Made by a program: the position numbers and the translations under genes
Shown here: in pieces, positions 1 to 8,016 of the stretch
How positions within the stretch are numbered: position 1 is the first letter of the stretch
Layout of the letters: each line of letters opens with the position of its first letter
Notes under the pieces: generated by a model
Told to the model about the DNA's origin: nothing
Seen by the model: only the letters and a program-made list of their open reading frames with translations
The model's database searches: none
NCBI GenBank assembly: GCA_002698785.1
Contig: PAAG01000047.1
Coordinates: 186,001-250,000, forward strand
Source of the DNA: Verrucomicrobiales bacterium
GTDB taxonomy: Bacteria; Verrucomicrobiota; Verrucomicrobiia; Verrucomicrobiales; DEV007
Direction: 5' to 3'
DNA: 64,000 nucleotides

Positions 1-306
1 ACGAAATGGACGATTCTTATTAGTTTGGGATGCCTATCGGTCTTGATCGCGATCTTTTACCTACTATGGAAACAGATGATAGCCCCCCTGGTTCGCCGCT
101 GCCTGCCTTCTGGAGCAGACGAAGCCATTCATTCTGCGGTCGGAGCTACTGCGACGTTCCGAAAGATCAATGAAAAGACTTTTGTCGAATGGAACGGCGA
201 CTTGTGGCCTGTTGATATCAGTTCCGATTCTCCAAGGTTTTCCGATCGCGCTCCAGTGAAAATCACTTCCGTAGAAAATGGTGTCTTCTCTATTACAACA
301 CTCTAA
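1..306 (+). CDS. NfeD-like membrane protein, 5' end cut by window edge
   Basis: The reading frame is open from base 1, so the true start lies upstream; the TTG at 25 is probably internal. The visible part is one hydrophobic segment (LISLGCLSVLIAIFYLLW), a short linker, and a beta-rich C-terminal domain of about 55 residues (GATATFRKINEKTFVEWNG onward) that looks like the NfeD OB-fold. NfeD proteins are membrane partners of SPFH/stomatin-type scaffold proteins, and the next gene encodes one, 16 bases downstream of this stop. The pairing is known for the families; the assignment of this short domain is from pattern and context. Confidence 0.7.
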   Translation, partial: TKWTILISLGCLSVLIAIFYLLWKQMIAPLVRRCLPSGADEAIHSAVGATATFRKINEKTFVEWNGDLWPVDISSDSPRFSDRAPVKITSVENGVFSITTL

Positions 307-322
307 CCCAACTACCACTACC

Positions 323-1207
323 ATGATATCCACAGTCCCACAGAATCATTGCCGCATCATCGAACGTTTCGGTAAGCCAGTAAAAGTTCAGCACAGCGGG
401 CTCCGCATCAAACTTCCCTTTCTCGACAAAGTTCGAGATGTGTCGATGGAATGGGGAGACGAAACCAACAAGGATGGCGTCTTTATCGAGCTATCCGAAC
501 AGATTTGCGACACGAATTCCCGCGAATGTATCTCTCGGGACAACGCAAAGGTCACCGTTGACTGCATGATCAGTTGGCGTGTCGTCGATCCGCTGAAAGC
601 CGTGTACGAGGTCGACCATCTGCATCAATCTCTATTGCAGGCGGCCCTGAACGTCATTCGCTCTGAAATCGGCCTTCGCGATCTTGACGATGCTCTCTCT
701 GCCCGAGCTGAATTGAATGAAGCCATTGTTTCTGGTCTGAGCGATACTCTTCGTAAGTGGGGTGTCCAGCTTCTCCGTGTCGAGATCCAGGAACTTCGCA
801 CCGACGACGCGACGGGAGCAGCCATGCTGCAGCAGCTTGAAGCCGAACGCCGCAGCCGAGCAATTGTATCGGAAGCAGAGGGACAGGCCGCAGCTACCCT
901 TCGGACAGCCGAAGCGGAACGCGACGCAGCAATTGCACGAGCCGAAGGCCAGGCCAAGGCTCTGCAAATTACCGCGCAGGCAGAAAAGCTGTATCTCGAT
1001 ACTCTGTCCCAGACAGTCGGAGCTAGCGAAGCTACAGAAATCTTGATCGCACAGAAAGTGCTCGAAGGTTTTAATACCATCTCCAAGAATCCCGGAGACA
1101 AGGTATTCCTTCCCTCCAGCCTTCAAGGAGTGCTCGAACTCAGCGGTTCAAGGAATACTCAGAAGTCGTCGACTCCTGTCGTTTCGGACAATTCGGCAAC
1201 TACCTAA
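323..1207 (+). CDS. SPFH/Band 7 (stomatin-like) protein
   Basis: A 294-residue SPFH-domain protein. An N-terminal band-7 core (IIERFGKP, VTVDCMISWRVVDP, IRSEIGLRDLDDAL) is followed by an alanine/glutamate-rich helix (EAERRSRAIVSEAEGQAAA, then AEGQAKALQI), the usual oligomerising coiled coil. Family members form ring or cage scaffolds in membranes. I chose ATG 323 because the ATG at 278 lies inside the NfeD gene and adds only a Thr/Asn-rich, domain-free tail. Unusually there is no N-terminal membrane anchor: the band-7 domain begins at residue 4. Membrane attachment may therefore depend on the NfeD partner just upstream. Confidence 0.85.
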   Translation: MISTVPQNHCRIIERFGKPVKVQHSGLRIKLPFLDKVRDVSMEWGDETNKDGVFIELSEQICDTNSRECISRDNAKVTVDCMISWRVVDPLKAVYEVDHLHQSLLQAALNVIRSEIGLRDLDDALSARAELNEAIVSGLSDTLRKWGVQLLRVEIQELRTDDATGAAMLQQLEAERRSRAIVSEAEGQAAATLRTAEAERDAAIARAEGQAKALQITAQAEKLYLDTLSQTVGASEATEILIAQKVLEGFNTISKNPGDKVFLPSSLQGVLELSGSRNTQKSSTPVVSDNSATT

Positions 1208-1235
1208 CCCGCCCATTCCAAGAGATGGAGAAATG

Positions 1236-1273
1236 AGTTCCCGGAAAAACCTTCCTTTGGTTTTTCCGGAACT
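1236..1273 (+). terminator. Probable terminator hairpin after the SPFH gene
   Basis: A perfect 11-bp stem (CCGGAAAAACC / GGTTTTTCCGG), extended by AGTTC/GAACT with one bulged base, encloses a 7-base loop 29 bases after the SPFH stop codon. There is no clean T tract after the stem, so termination efficiency is uncertain, but the position between two same-strand transcription units fits. Confidence 0.5.
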
Positions 1274-1294
1274 TACTCTAATCTCTTTCAATAC

Positions 1295-1987
1295 ATGTCA
1301 GAGATTCCTCACACGCTTCACGAATTCGAAGAAGGCTTGGCCAATACAAAGAAATCTATTCTTTTGATGGCGAGCACCGCTTCGGTAAATCTTAAGAATG
1401 CGGTCATCGGTCTGTTGGAAAGAGATTCCAACCTCTGCAACCAAGCCATCGCTGACGACGATATCGTCAACACATTCGAGCGCCAGATCGACGAGGACGG
1501 GATGGAAATCCTGATGCGCTTCAACCCCGTTGCCACAGATTTGCGGAGTGTAATCGGGTCGATGAAAATTTCCACCAACCTGGAAAGAATCTCCGATCTT
1601 GCTGAGCATATCGCCCGGAGAGCCAGGAAAATCCTGAAGAAACCGAACCAAAGCGAGACACGTTTGATTGAGCCTCTTTTTCAAAAGGCGGCTGATCTTC
1701 TCGACGACGCGATCCAAGCCTATTCCGAGGGCGATGTTGAACTTGCTCTCACTCTTTTCAAAAGGGACGAAGAGCTCGATGCTCTCCACGGAAAGATCCT
1801 GAAAAAGCTGACCCGCCTGATGGAGCAAGACACCGAGAATTTGCGGACTTACTTGAATTTGATCTTCATCGTTCGGTGCCTGGAGCGTGTTGGTGACCAC
1901 TCGGTGAACATCGGCGAAGAAGCGGTCTACATTCATCGTGCCGCCGATATTCGGCATGTCGGCCCTTCTGCCTTGGAAGAGGAATAG
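1295..1987 (+). CDS. phoU: PhoU-family phosphate regulator (copy 1)
   Basis: A 230-residue protein made of two PhoU three-helix repeats. Each carries the metal-cluster signature: IDEDGMEILMRFNPVATDLR with LERISDLAEHIARRA in the first, and TYLNLIFIVRCLERVGDHSV in the second. PhoU binds metal ions peripherally at membranes and restrains phosphate uptake or signalling. It lies 94 bases before an Na/Pi symporter gene and has a close paralogue on the symporter's other side. No Pst transporter or PhoR/PhoB pair is visible, so its partner here is probably the symporter. Confidence 0.9.
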   Translation: MSEIPHTLHEFEEGLANTKKSILLMASTASVNLKNAVIGLLERDSNLCNQAIADDDIVNTFERQIDEDGMEILMRFNPVATDLRSVIGSMKISTNLERISDLAEHIARRARKILKKPNQSETRLIEPLFQKAADLLDDAIQAYSEGDVELALTLFKRDEELDALHGKILKKLTRLMEQDTENLRTYLNLIFIVRCLERVGDHSVNIGEEAVYIHRAADIRHVGPSALEEE

Positions 1988-2080
1988 TAGCCGAAGTCTC
2001 CGGTAGAAAATTCAGAGGGTTTTTTATGTGACAATTTCGTCTCTTTTGGCACAGTCGGCCATTCTCCCCCCGCTGACTGA

Positions 2081-3820
2081 ATGGCCACTCTCGTCTTCAT
2101 ACTGAAAATCTTAGGATCCCTTGGAGTTTTTCTCTACGGGATGAAAGTGATGTCGGAAGGCATCCAGCGCACCGCAGGCGAGCGGATGCGGAAGATCATG
2201 GCGACCATGACCAGCAACCGGGTCTCCGGTGTGATGACGGGCGTGGTCACAACGGGGCTCATACAGTCCTCGTCCGCTACCACAGTCATGGTGGTCAGCT
2301 TTGTCAGCGCAGGTCTGCTGACTCTGGTCGAGTCCATCGGGGTTATCATGGGAGCAAACCTGGGCACAACCCTCACCGCGTGGATCATTGCTCTGGTCGG
2401 GAAGTTTTCTCTTTCAAAGGTTGCCCTCCCAGTAATAGGGATCGGTCTCCCAATTTTCTTTATCGGGAAAGATCGATGGAGAAGTTTCGGGGAGATTCTC
2501 ATAGGATTTGGTCTCCTTTTCTACGGTCTCTCTCTTCTCAAAGACTCCGTGCCCGACGTAAAGAGCATGCTGGCCAGTACCGATCCTGCCGTAAAAGCCT
2601 ATGCGGAAAACATCCGGGATTTCATCAGCAATCTTTCAGGTCGTGGATACCTCTCGATTCTCACCTTTCTCGCGTTGGGTGTGTGTTTGACCCTCATTGT
2701 CCAATCATCGTCGGCGGCAATGGCCATTACGGTAACGCTGACCTTGCAGGGCTGGATCAGCTTTCATGATTCCGCCGCCATCGTTTTGGGAGAAAATATC
2801 GGGACGACTGTTACCGCCTGGCTCGCCTCTATTGGAGCGAGTGCCGACGCCAAACGCGCCGCACGAGCCCACTTTCTCTTCAATGTCCTCGGAGTCCTCT
2901 GGATGGTAATTCTCTTTTTTCCATTCACCTCCATGGTGGATTCTCTGGGAGATATGTTGCCTGATGGCTTTCGGACCGAAAAGCATGACTCCGACGTGGG
3001 ATTCAAACTCGCGATCTTTCATACATCGTTCAACCTGATCAACATCTGCCTACTCATTGGATTTATCCCTCTCATCGCCAGAATCGTCACAAAATGGGTA
3101 AAGGACGACACGGAAGAGAGATCTCCAAGGCTACAATTCATATCTCAGCGAATTCTGGATATTGGAGAGCTGAACATTCCAGAAGCAGAAAATGCCACGC
3201 GAGATCTGGCTGCGATCACCAAAAAGATGTTTTCCTCGTATGTCGAGGTTCTTCAAAATCCAGATCGAGATTTAACCGATCAGGTAAAACTCCTGAAGAA
3301 ATGGGAGGATGACGCCGACGCACTCACTCATGACATTACGGAATACCTTGTGCGCACCTCGGCTGCGGAGATCAGCACGGAGAATGCCCGCGCTGTCACG
3401 CGAATGGTGCGTATCGCATCCGAGCTTGAGGAGATTTCAGATATCATATACCGACTCGTGCAGATCACGCGAAGGAAGTATCGGAAAGATCATGAATTCA
3501 GCGAAGAGGCTGCTGCAAACGTGATCAAGCTCGCCAGTGTGGTGACCAAGATGATCGACCTCTACGGAAGAGTCCTCGATACGGGAGGTTCTACGCTTCA
3601 AAACCTGGAACTTGCTCTAGAGCTTGAAAACGAGACCGACAAGCTCAGGAAACAATACAATCGAGCCTCAATGGAGAGAATGTCTGACGGTGAGAACAAG
3701 GTGAAAGTGGAGATGATCACGATCGAGATCCACAACCAGTTTGAACTGATTGGCAATCATGCGCTGTCAGTGGTTCGAGCCGCCTATTTTCTGACCCACG
3801 AAGAAGAAATCCCGGATTGA
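2081..3820 (+). CDS. Na+/phosphate symporter with C-terminal PhoU-like domain
   Basis: A 579-residue NptA/YjbB-type (PF02690) symporter. The inverted-repeat transport core shows the family's paired motifs: QSSSATTVMVVSF with GANLGTTLTAWI in the first half, and QSSSAAMAITV with GENIGTTVTAWL in the second. About eight hydrophobic segments end near residue 340. The last ~220 residues are soluble and helical, resembling a PhoU domain (TRMVRIASELEEISDIIYRL, IGNHALSVVRA). It imports, or may release, phosphate coupled to sodium across the inner membrane. With two separate phoU genes flanking it, this locus carries three PhoU-type regulatory units for one transporter. Confidence 0.9.
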   Translation: MATLVFILKILGSLGVFLYGMKVMSEGIQRTAGERMRKIMATMTSNRVSGVMTGVVTTGLIQSSSATTVMVVSFVSAGLLTLVESIGVIMGANLGTTLTAWIIALVGKFSLSKVALPVIGIGLPIFFIGKDRWRSFGEILIGFGLLFYGLSLLKDSVPDVKSMLASTDPAVKAYAENIRDFISNLSGRGYLSILTFLALGVCLTLIVQSSSAAMAITVTLTLQGWISFHDSAAIVLGENIGTTVTAWLASIGASADAKRAARAHFLFNVLGVLWMVILFFPFTSMVDSLGDMLPDGFRTEKHDSDVGFKLAIFHTSFNLINICLLIGFIPLIARIVTKWVKDDTEERSPRLQFISQRILDIGELNIPEAENATRDLAAITKKMFSSYVEVLQNPDRDLTDQVKLLKKWEDDADALTHDITEYLVRTSAAEISTENARAVTRMVRIASELEEISDIIYRLVQITRRKYRKDHEFSEEAAANVIKLASVVTKMIDLYGRVLDTGGSTLQNLELALELENETDKLRKQYNRASMERMSDGENKVKVEMITIEIHNQFELIGNHALSVVRAAYFLTHEEEIPD

Positions 3821-3947
3821 CCTGATTTGCCTGGTCAGTGGTTTGAGTGGGGTTTCGCCTCGCAGGGACGGGGTGTATGTATCAAAACCGTCAATTGCAT
3901 TGGCGACTGGCCAAGGGACTCTTCTAATCGGAAAGAAGTAAAGTCCC

Positions 3948-4634
3948 ATGCCAGATAAACCGCACACATTATCCGATTTCGAAGAGGCCCTCAAAGATGT
4001 CCGGAGTTCTCTCCTCCTGATGGCAAGTACCACATCGGAGAATCTCAAAAATTCAGTCGAAGGTCTTTTGAGCCGTGATACCGGCCTCTGCAACCAGGCC
4101 ATTGCTGATGATGAGGTCGTCAACGGCTACGAGCGCAATATCGACGAAAAAGGGATGGTGATCCTTTTGCGCTTCAACCCCGTAGCAACCGACCTGAGAG
4201 TCGTCGCTGCCACAATGAAGATCGCCACCAACCTGGAGAGGATTTCCGATCAGGCAGAGAATATCGCGCGTCGAGCACGAAAAATTCTCAAGCACCATGA
4301 ATCAGTCGATTCGGCTCCCGTTCGTCACCTTTACGAACTGTCGTTCGGCTTACTTCGCGATGCGATTGAGGCCTATGCTGACGGGAATAGTGATCTTGCC
4401 CTGTCTCTCTACGAGAGAGAAGAGCTTCTGGATAAGGAGCACCGCGACCTGATCAAAGAACTTACCAAAAAGATGGAATCCGACGTCGACCATCTGCGGA
4501 CGTATTTGAACCTCATCTTTATCGTTCGCTGCCTTGAGCGGGTCGGTGATCATGCGGTTAACATCGCCGAAGACGTGGTTTACATCGCAAAGGGCGAGAA
4601 CATTCGCCACGTGGGTCCTTCCGGGCTGGACTGA
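3948..4634 (+). CDS. phoU: PhoU-family phosphate regulator (copy 2)
   Basis: A 228-residue paralogue of the PhoU protein at 1295, colinear over nearly its full length (PHTLSDFEEALKDVRSSLLL, LCNQAIADDEVVN, RFNPVATDLRVV, TYLNLIFIVRCLERVGDHAV). Both helical repeats and their metal-ligand motifs are intact, so it is not a decayed copy. It lies 127 bases after the symporter and ends 10 bases before the convergent WD40-caspase gene. The arrangement PhoU - symporter - PhoU suggests local duplication with both copies retained. Confidence 0.9.
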   Translation: MPDKPHTLSDFEEALKDVRSSLLLMASTTSENLKNSVEGLLSRDTGLCNQAIADDEVVNGYERNIDEKGMVILLRFNPVATDLRVVAATMKIATNLERISDQAENIARRARKILKHHESVDSAPVRHLYELSFGLLRDAIEAYADGNSDLALSLYEREELLDKEHRDLIKELTKKMESDVDHLRTYLNLIFIVRCLERVGDHAVNIAEDVVYIAKGENIRHVGPSGLD

Positions 4635-4644
4635 TCGACAGCCT

Positions 4645-7632
4645 TTATTCCACTCGAATCAACGGAAACCGGGAGATGCTGCTCGGCTTTACCGTGGTGG
4701 GATGCTGAATTCCACCCGAAAGTTCTTTCACTCGCTCGGCGACATAGGTGTCGAGTTCACGCAGTTGAATGAGGCCGTCTTCGATGAAATCGGCTTTTCC
4801 GGTGAGGCCCTCGATAAGGGCCAGAGTAAAGGCTCCGTGACCCCAGTCTTCGTGCTCGACGCTCTCTTCTCCCTGTGTCGATGCCGCCATCACCACGACT
4901 CCGTTCTCGTCGCTCGTGAGTTCGCGAATGGCTTCGGATGCATCTGCGACGTTCTTTGATGCTCCTCGAGTGTTGAATTTGTAAAGATTGTCTCCCAGCT
5001 GACCGCTGTGGCAGGTATCGAGAAACATGAGAGTCTTGGAGGGAAGGTTCCCGAGAATGTCGGCAAAGTCTCCCCAGGCCACTCCAGACCGCCGCAGGGA
5101 ATCCAATTCGGCATCCCATGGAACGAGGTAATAATTTCGTCCCTCGTTCATACCGTGGGCGGCCAGAAACAGGATGATGATGTCCTTTTGCGTTGCGCTG
5201 GCCTGGAGCCACTCCAGGCCTTCAAGGATTCCATCACGACTCGCATCGGCATCGATCAGCGTGCGAATCTCAGTCTTGTTGAAAAGCTTTCCCTTTTGAC
5301 CAGCAAATACGTCCGCAACAGCACGGGCGTCGTCATCACAAAAGCCCAGGGTCAATTCGGAGTTTTTGTATTCCGAGACACCTACGCTGAGCATGTACAG
5401 GTTAGGCATCATTTCTGCCGGGAGATCTTCGACGACCGCCGCGACTACTGGTGCAGGCGATGCCGGGGAAGGCGCTGGATCCGGAAGGGCTCGATAATGA
5501 ACGACCCGCTCTTCGCTGGTCGCTCCTGAATTCTCATTCTTCGCGAAAATAGACAGTCGGTTCTCCCCGGGAAGCAGGTCGAGCGTGTGATCTACTTCAT
5601 AGGTTTCGCCATCGATATTGTAGAAAGTCTCGACTGCTTTTCCGTTGAGGAGAAGCTTCACCTCCCGCAATGGGCTGCCGTCTGATTTCACGGTGGTTTT
5701 CACGTGAACCTGCGAGTCGTCAGAACTACCGCGAGTCTGCGCTGGAGAAATCCACACTACATCTGGAGGGAGTAACTTTGTGATATCCGCTGGTTCTGGA
5801 GTTTCTTCTCTTCCCCCCGAAGAAACTCCTTCCTCGAGGCTACGAGTTTTGACCACCGCACGAACTATCTCCGGCTTGTGGAACTGCTCTCGGAATACGG
5901 AACTGGGGAAAAATTCAGAAAGCTGATTTGCCGGCTTGTTCACATGCCAGCCAACATAACGTTCACCTCCCGGAGAGGCGGCATAGTGTCCGGAAGGTGC
6001 CCAACATACCCACTCGCCTGACCTTGATACAAATGCACTTGCCAGTTTTCTACCGGATTCCGGGTTCCAGAGATGAATCGCATCGCCGGATGCGGTAGCG
6101 AGATACTTTCCATCCTTCGAAGGGGCAACTGCAAATGTTGGCCCGATCTGCTCGGGAAAGATGCCGACCTGCTGACCCGATTGAGAGTATATACCGAGAA
6201 GATACTGCGAGCCGACGATCAAATTGCCGTTCGGCAAAAAAGAGAACGATCGAATCGAATCACCAGCATTGGGAATCACCTGTACCTGGCCCGCGTTCGA
6301 AAGGTTCAAATGTGTGACCGTTCCGTAAGAGACATTGACTCCGCTGTTCGACCAGTTGGCGCGGCGAAAATCTGAAAACGCCGCAGAGTCTTCCGTATCG
6401 AGAAAGCTCATTTCGATGAAATCGAAAATCCGGTGGAGTGGGTCATCCAATTCCTCGTCGTGAGTTGTGTCGGTGTAGTCGTTCCGATTTCCAAATGCAA
6501 CACGGACGCTTTCTTCGCTGTCTGCATCAATGGCGGCTGACCAAATTCCAGCGCCATCTCCCTCGATGGAACGAATGACCTGGGCCTGACCATTCACCAG
6601 CTTCCAAATCTCCACATCGTTGTTGTCTCCACCCGCACAGGCGATGGACTCGCCATCAGGATGCCAGCACATGCGAGACGTGCCGCTGGGTTGACCTTTG
6701 TAGCTACCGAGAAGGTTTCCGCCTGGCAAATCATATACATCCACAGAACAGGACTCCCGGGACCAACTCAGCGCGAGACGGCTGCTGTCTGGTGAGAAGG
6801 CAAAGTAGAAGAGAATTCCCCCCATGGCGGTGTCGATGGTCCGAATCGGTGAGCCGTCTCCACCCCAGAGGTAGACCTGCCCATTGCGACCTCCACCAAC
6901 GATATACTGCCCGTCAGGAGAATAGAGAGCCATACCCAGATTACCCGAACCCTGTCCGAGGTCGCCGAGCCCATTATAGAAACCGTTTGGCTGACGCTGC
7001 CAGACAAAACCCTGCCCGGCCGTATCAACGGAGAGCAGCATGGAGGCATCCGGGTTGGTGCTGATCATTCCCACGCCGGCTGTGTGGCCGACGAGAAACA
7101 CCGAGTCTGTGATTACTTGTGGCTGGTCGCCTGACATGCCAGTGAAAGAACTCATGTTCCAGATTCGGACCGAGCCCGAGGCATCTCCCGTGAAAAGCTG
7201 CGATCCATCGGAAGAAAAGTGAGAGCACATCACCGCCGCCTGGTGCCCGCGAAACAGAGCGACAATCTTGTTTTGCTGGCGATCAATCATACGAAGATCG
7301 AAGGCGGACTCGCCCGGCTGCCCTGTGCTGGTGGAAAAAGTAAGATAGCGACCGTCAGGACTCATACCAAAGGGGGACATTGCCCCTTCGAAATTATCTC
7401 CCTGCCGATGGCGGTATGTTTGGGTAATTTCACCGGTGGCGACATCCCAGACGCGGATCACTTTATCCTCACATCCTGTGATCAACTGCGAGCCATCGGG
7501 AGTGAATGAGATTTGACCCACAATTCCCGAGTGGCCTCTCGAATCGATGACGAGGCGCGGCTTTTCATCCTGAGCTGAGAGCCCCGTACAGAGCGAAGCT
7601 AATACCGACAGCAGAAGAACAGAGCGGACCAT
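4645..7632 (-). CDS. Secreted WD40-repeat protein with C-terminal caspase-like peptidase
   Basis: About 995 residues. The start at 7632 gives a good signal peptide (VRSVLLLSVLASLCTGLSAQ); the frame extends 81 bases further upstream with no added domain. Residues ~30-540 hold WD40-type blade repeats (GHSGIVGQISFTPDGSQLIT, VIRVWDVATG), then a Gly/Ser linker and an Ig-like stretch. The last ~230 residues form a peptidase C14 (metacaspase-like) domain starting at LYMLSVGVSEYKNSELTLGF, with the dyad His826 (LAAHG) and Cys874 (DTCHSG). WD40 plus caspase is a known bacterial combination; substrate and role are unknown. The signal peptide implies action outside the cytoplasm. It is single and convergent with phoU. 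Confidence 0.85.
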   Translation of the reverse strand: MVRSVLLLSVLASLCTGLSAQDEKPRLVIDSRGHSGIVGQISFTPDGSQLITGCEDKVIRVWDVATGEITQTYRHRQGDNFEGAMSPFGMSPDGRYLTFSTSTGQPGESAFDLRMIDRQQNKIVALFRGHQAAVMCSHFSSDGSQLFTGDASGSVRIWNMSSFTGMSGDQPQVITDSVFLVGHTAGVGMISTNPDASMLLSVDTAGQGFVWQRQPNGFYNGLGDLGQGSGNLGMALYSPDGQYIVGGGRNGQVYLWGGDGSPIRTIDTAMGGILFYFAFSPDSSRLALSWSRESCSVDVYDLPGGNLLGSYKGQPSGTSRMCWHPDGESIACAGGDNNDVEIWKLVNGQAQVIRSIEGDGAGIWSAAIDADSEESVRVAFGNRNDYTDTTHDEELDDPLHRIFDFIEMSFLDTEDSAAFSDFRRANWSNSGVNVSYGTVTHLNLSNAGQVQVIPNAGDSIRSFSFLPNGNLIVGSQYLLGIYSQSGQQVGIFPEQIGPTFAVAPSKDGKYLATASGDAIHLWNPESGRKLASAFVSRSGEWVCWAPSGHYAASPGGERYVGWHVNKPANQLSEFFPSSVFREQFHKPEIVRAVVKTRSLEEGVSSGGREETPEPADITKLLPPDVVWISPAQTRGSSDDSQVHVKTTVKSDGSPLREVKLLLNGKAVETFYNIDGETYEVDHTLDLLPGENRLSIFAKNENSGATSEERVVHYRALPDPAPSPASPAPVVAAVVEDLPAEMMPNLYMLSVGVSEYKNSELTLGFCDDDARAVADVFAGQKGKLFNKTEIRTLIDADASRDGILEGLEWLQASATQKDIIILFLAAHGMNEGRNYYLVPWDAELDSLRRSGVAWGDFADILGNLPSKTLMFLDTCHSGQLGDNLYKFNTRGASKNVADASEAIRELTSDENGVVVMAASTQGEESVEHEDWGHGAFTLALIEGLTGKADFIEDGLIQLRELDTYVAERVKELSGGIQHPTTVKPSSISRFPLIRVE

Positions 7633-7816
7633 GATGAATAGACGATTCGAGAGAAGATCTAAGCAGAAATTCCGCCCAACGAGAAGTCGGAGACGGTGAA
7701 AAAATTGTCCCACGACAGCAATACACTAACACAACAACATACTTAAGTCCAGAACATCCGCCAAAATGTCAGGAATTTACAAGGTATTTTCCTTCGAAGC
7801 TCAAGGAATCAAAGAA

Positions 7817-7873
7817 TACTGGCGGCGGGACTTGAACCCGCACGATCAAAAGATCAACGGATTTTAAGTCCGA
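7817..7873 (-). pseudogene. 3' half of a tRNA-Leu(UAA)-like gene (attachment-site remnant)
   Basis: Read on the minus strand this has an anticodon arm GGACTTAAAATCC, a long variable arm typical of tRNA-Leu (GATC TTTT GATC), a perfect T arm (GCGGG TTCAAGT CCCGC) and a 3' acceptor half CGCCAGT plus A. The 5' half, with D arm and acceptor partner, is absent: the next sequence is a TGTC repeat array. A truncated tRNA 3' half beside an integrase gene is the usual scar of tRNA-targeted integration. Its acceptor half does not pair with the intact tRNA-Leu at 13.1 kb, so the two ends do not come from one simple insertion into that gene. Confidence 0.7.
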
Positions 7874-7880
7874 AAAACTT

Positions 7881-7920
7881 TGTCCGCAACTGTCATCTTC
7901 TGTCACGACCTGTCGCGTTG
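7881..7920 (+). repeat. Four TGTC repeats at exact 10-bp spacing
   Basis: TGTC begins at 7881, 7891, 7901 and 7911, each starting a 10-bp unit, directly after the tRNA remnant. One helical turn per unit puts all four on the same DNA face, as expected for cooperative binding by integrase arm domains, an excisionase or a replication protein. A G/C hairpin (7923-7940, CCCCC/GGGGG) follows. The rest of the stretch up to the integrase holds no gene I can support. Confidence 0.55.
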
Positions 7921-7988
7921 AACCCCCTGTAAAATGGGGGATGTAGCGGATTTCAAGTTGACCAACGTGAACTCTCATGGACACTCTA

Positions 7989-8016
7989 TGTCAGAAAAAG
8001 TGTCCAAAAAGTGTCC
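7989..8016 (+). repeat. TGTC repeats overlapping the integrase start
   Basis: TGTC recurs at 7989, 8001 and 8012, spaced 12 and 11 bases; the last two lie within a direct repeat AAGTGTCCAAA. The integrase GTG start (8011) lies inside the array, so a protein bound here could repress integrase. The core matches the 10-bp array about 80 bases upstream. Confidence 0.45.
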
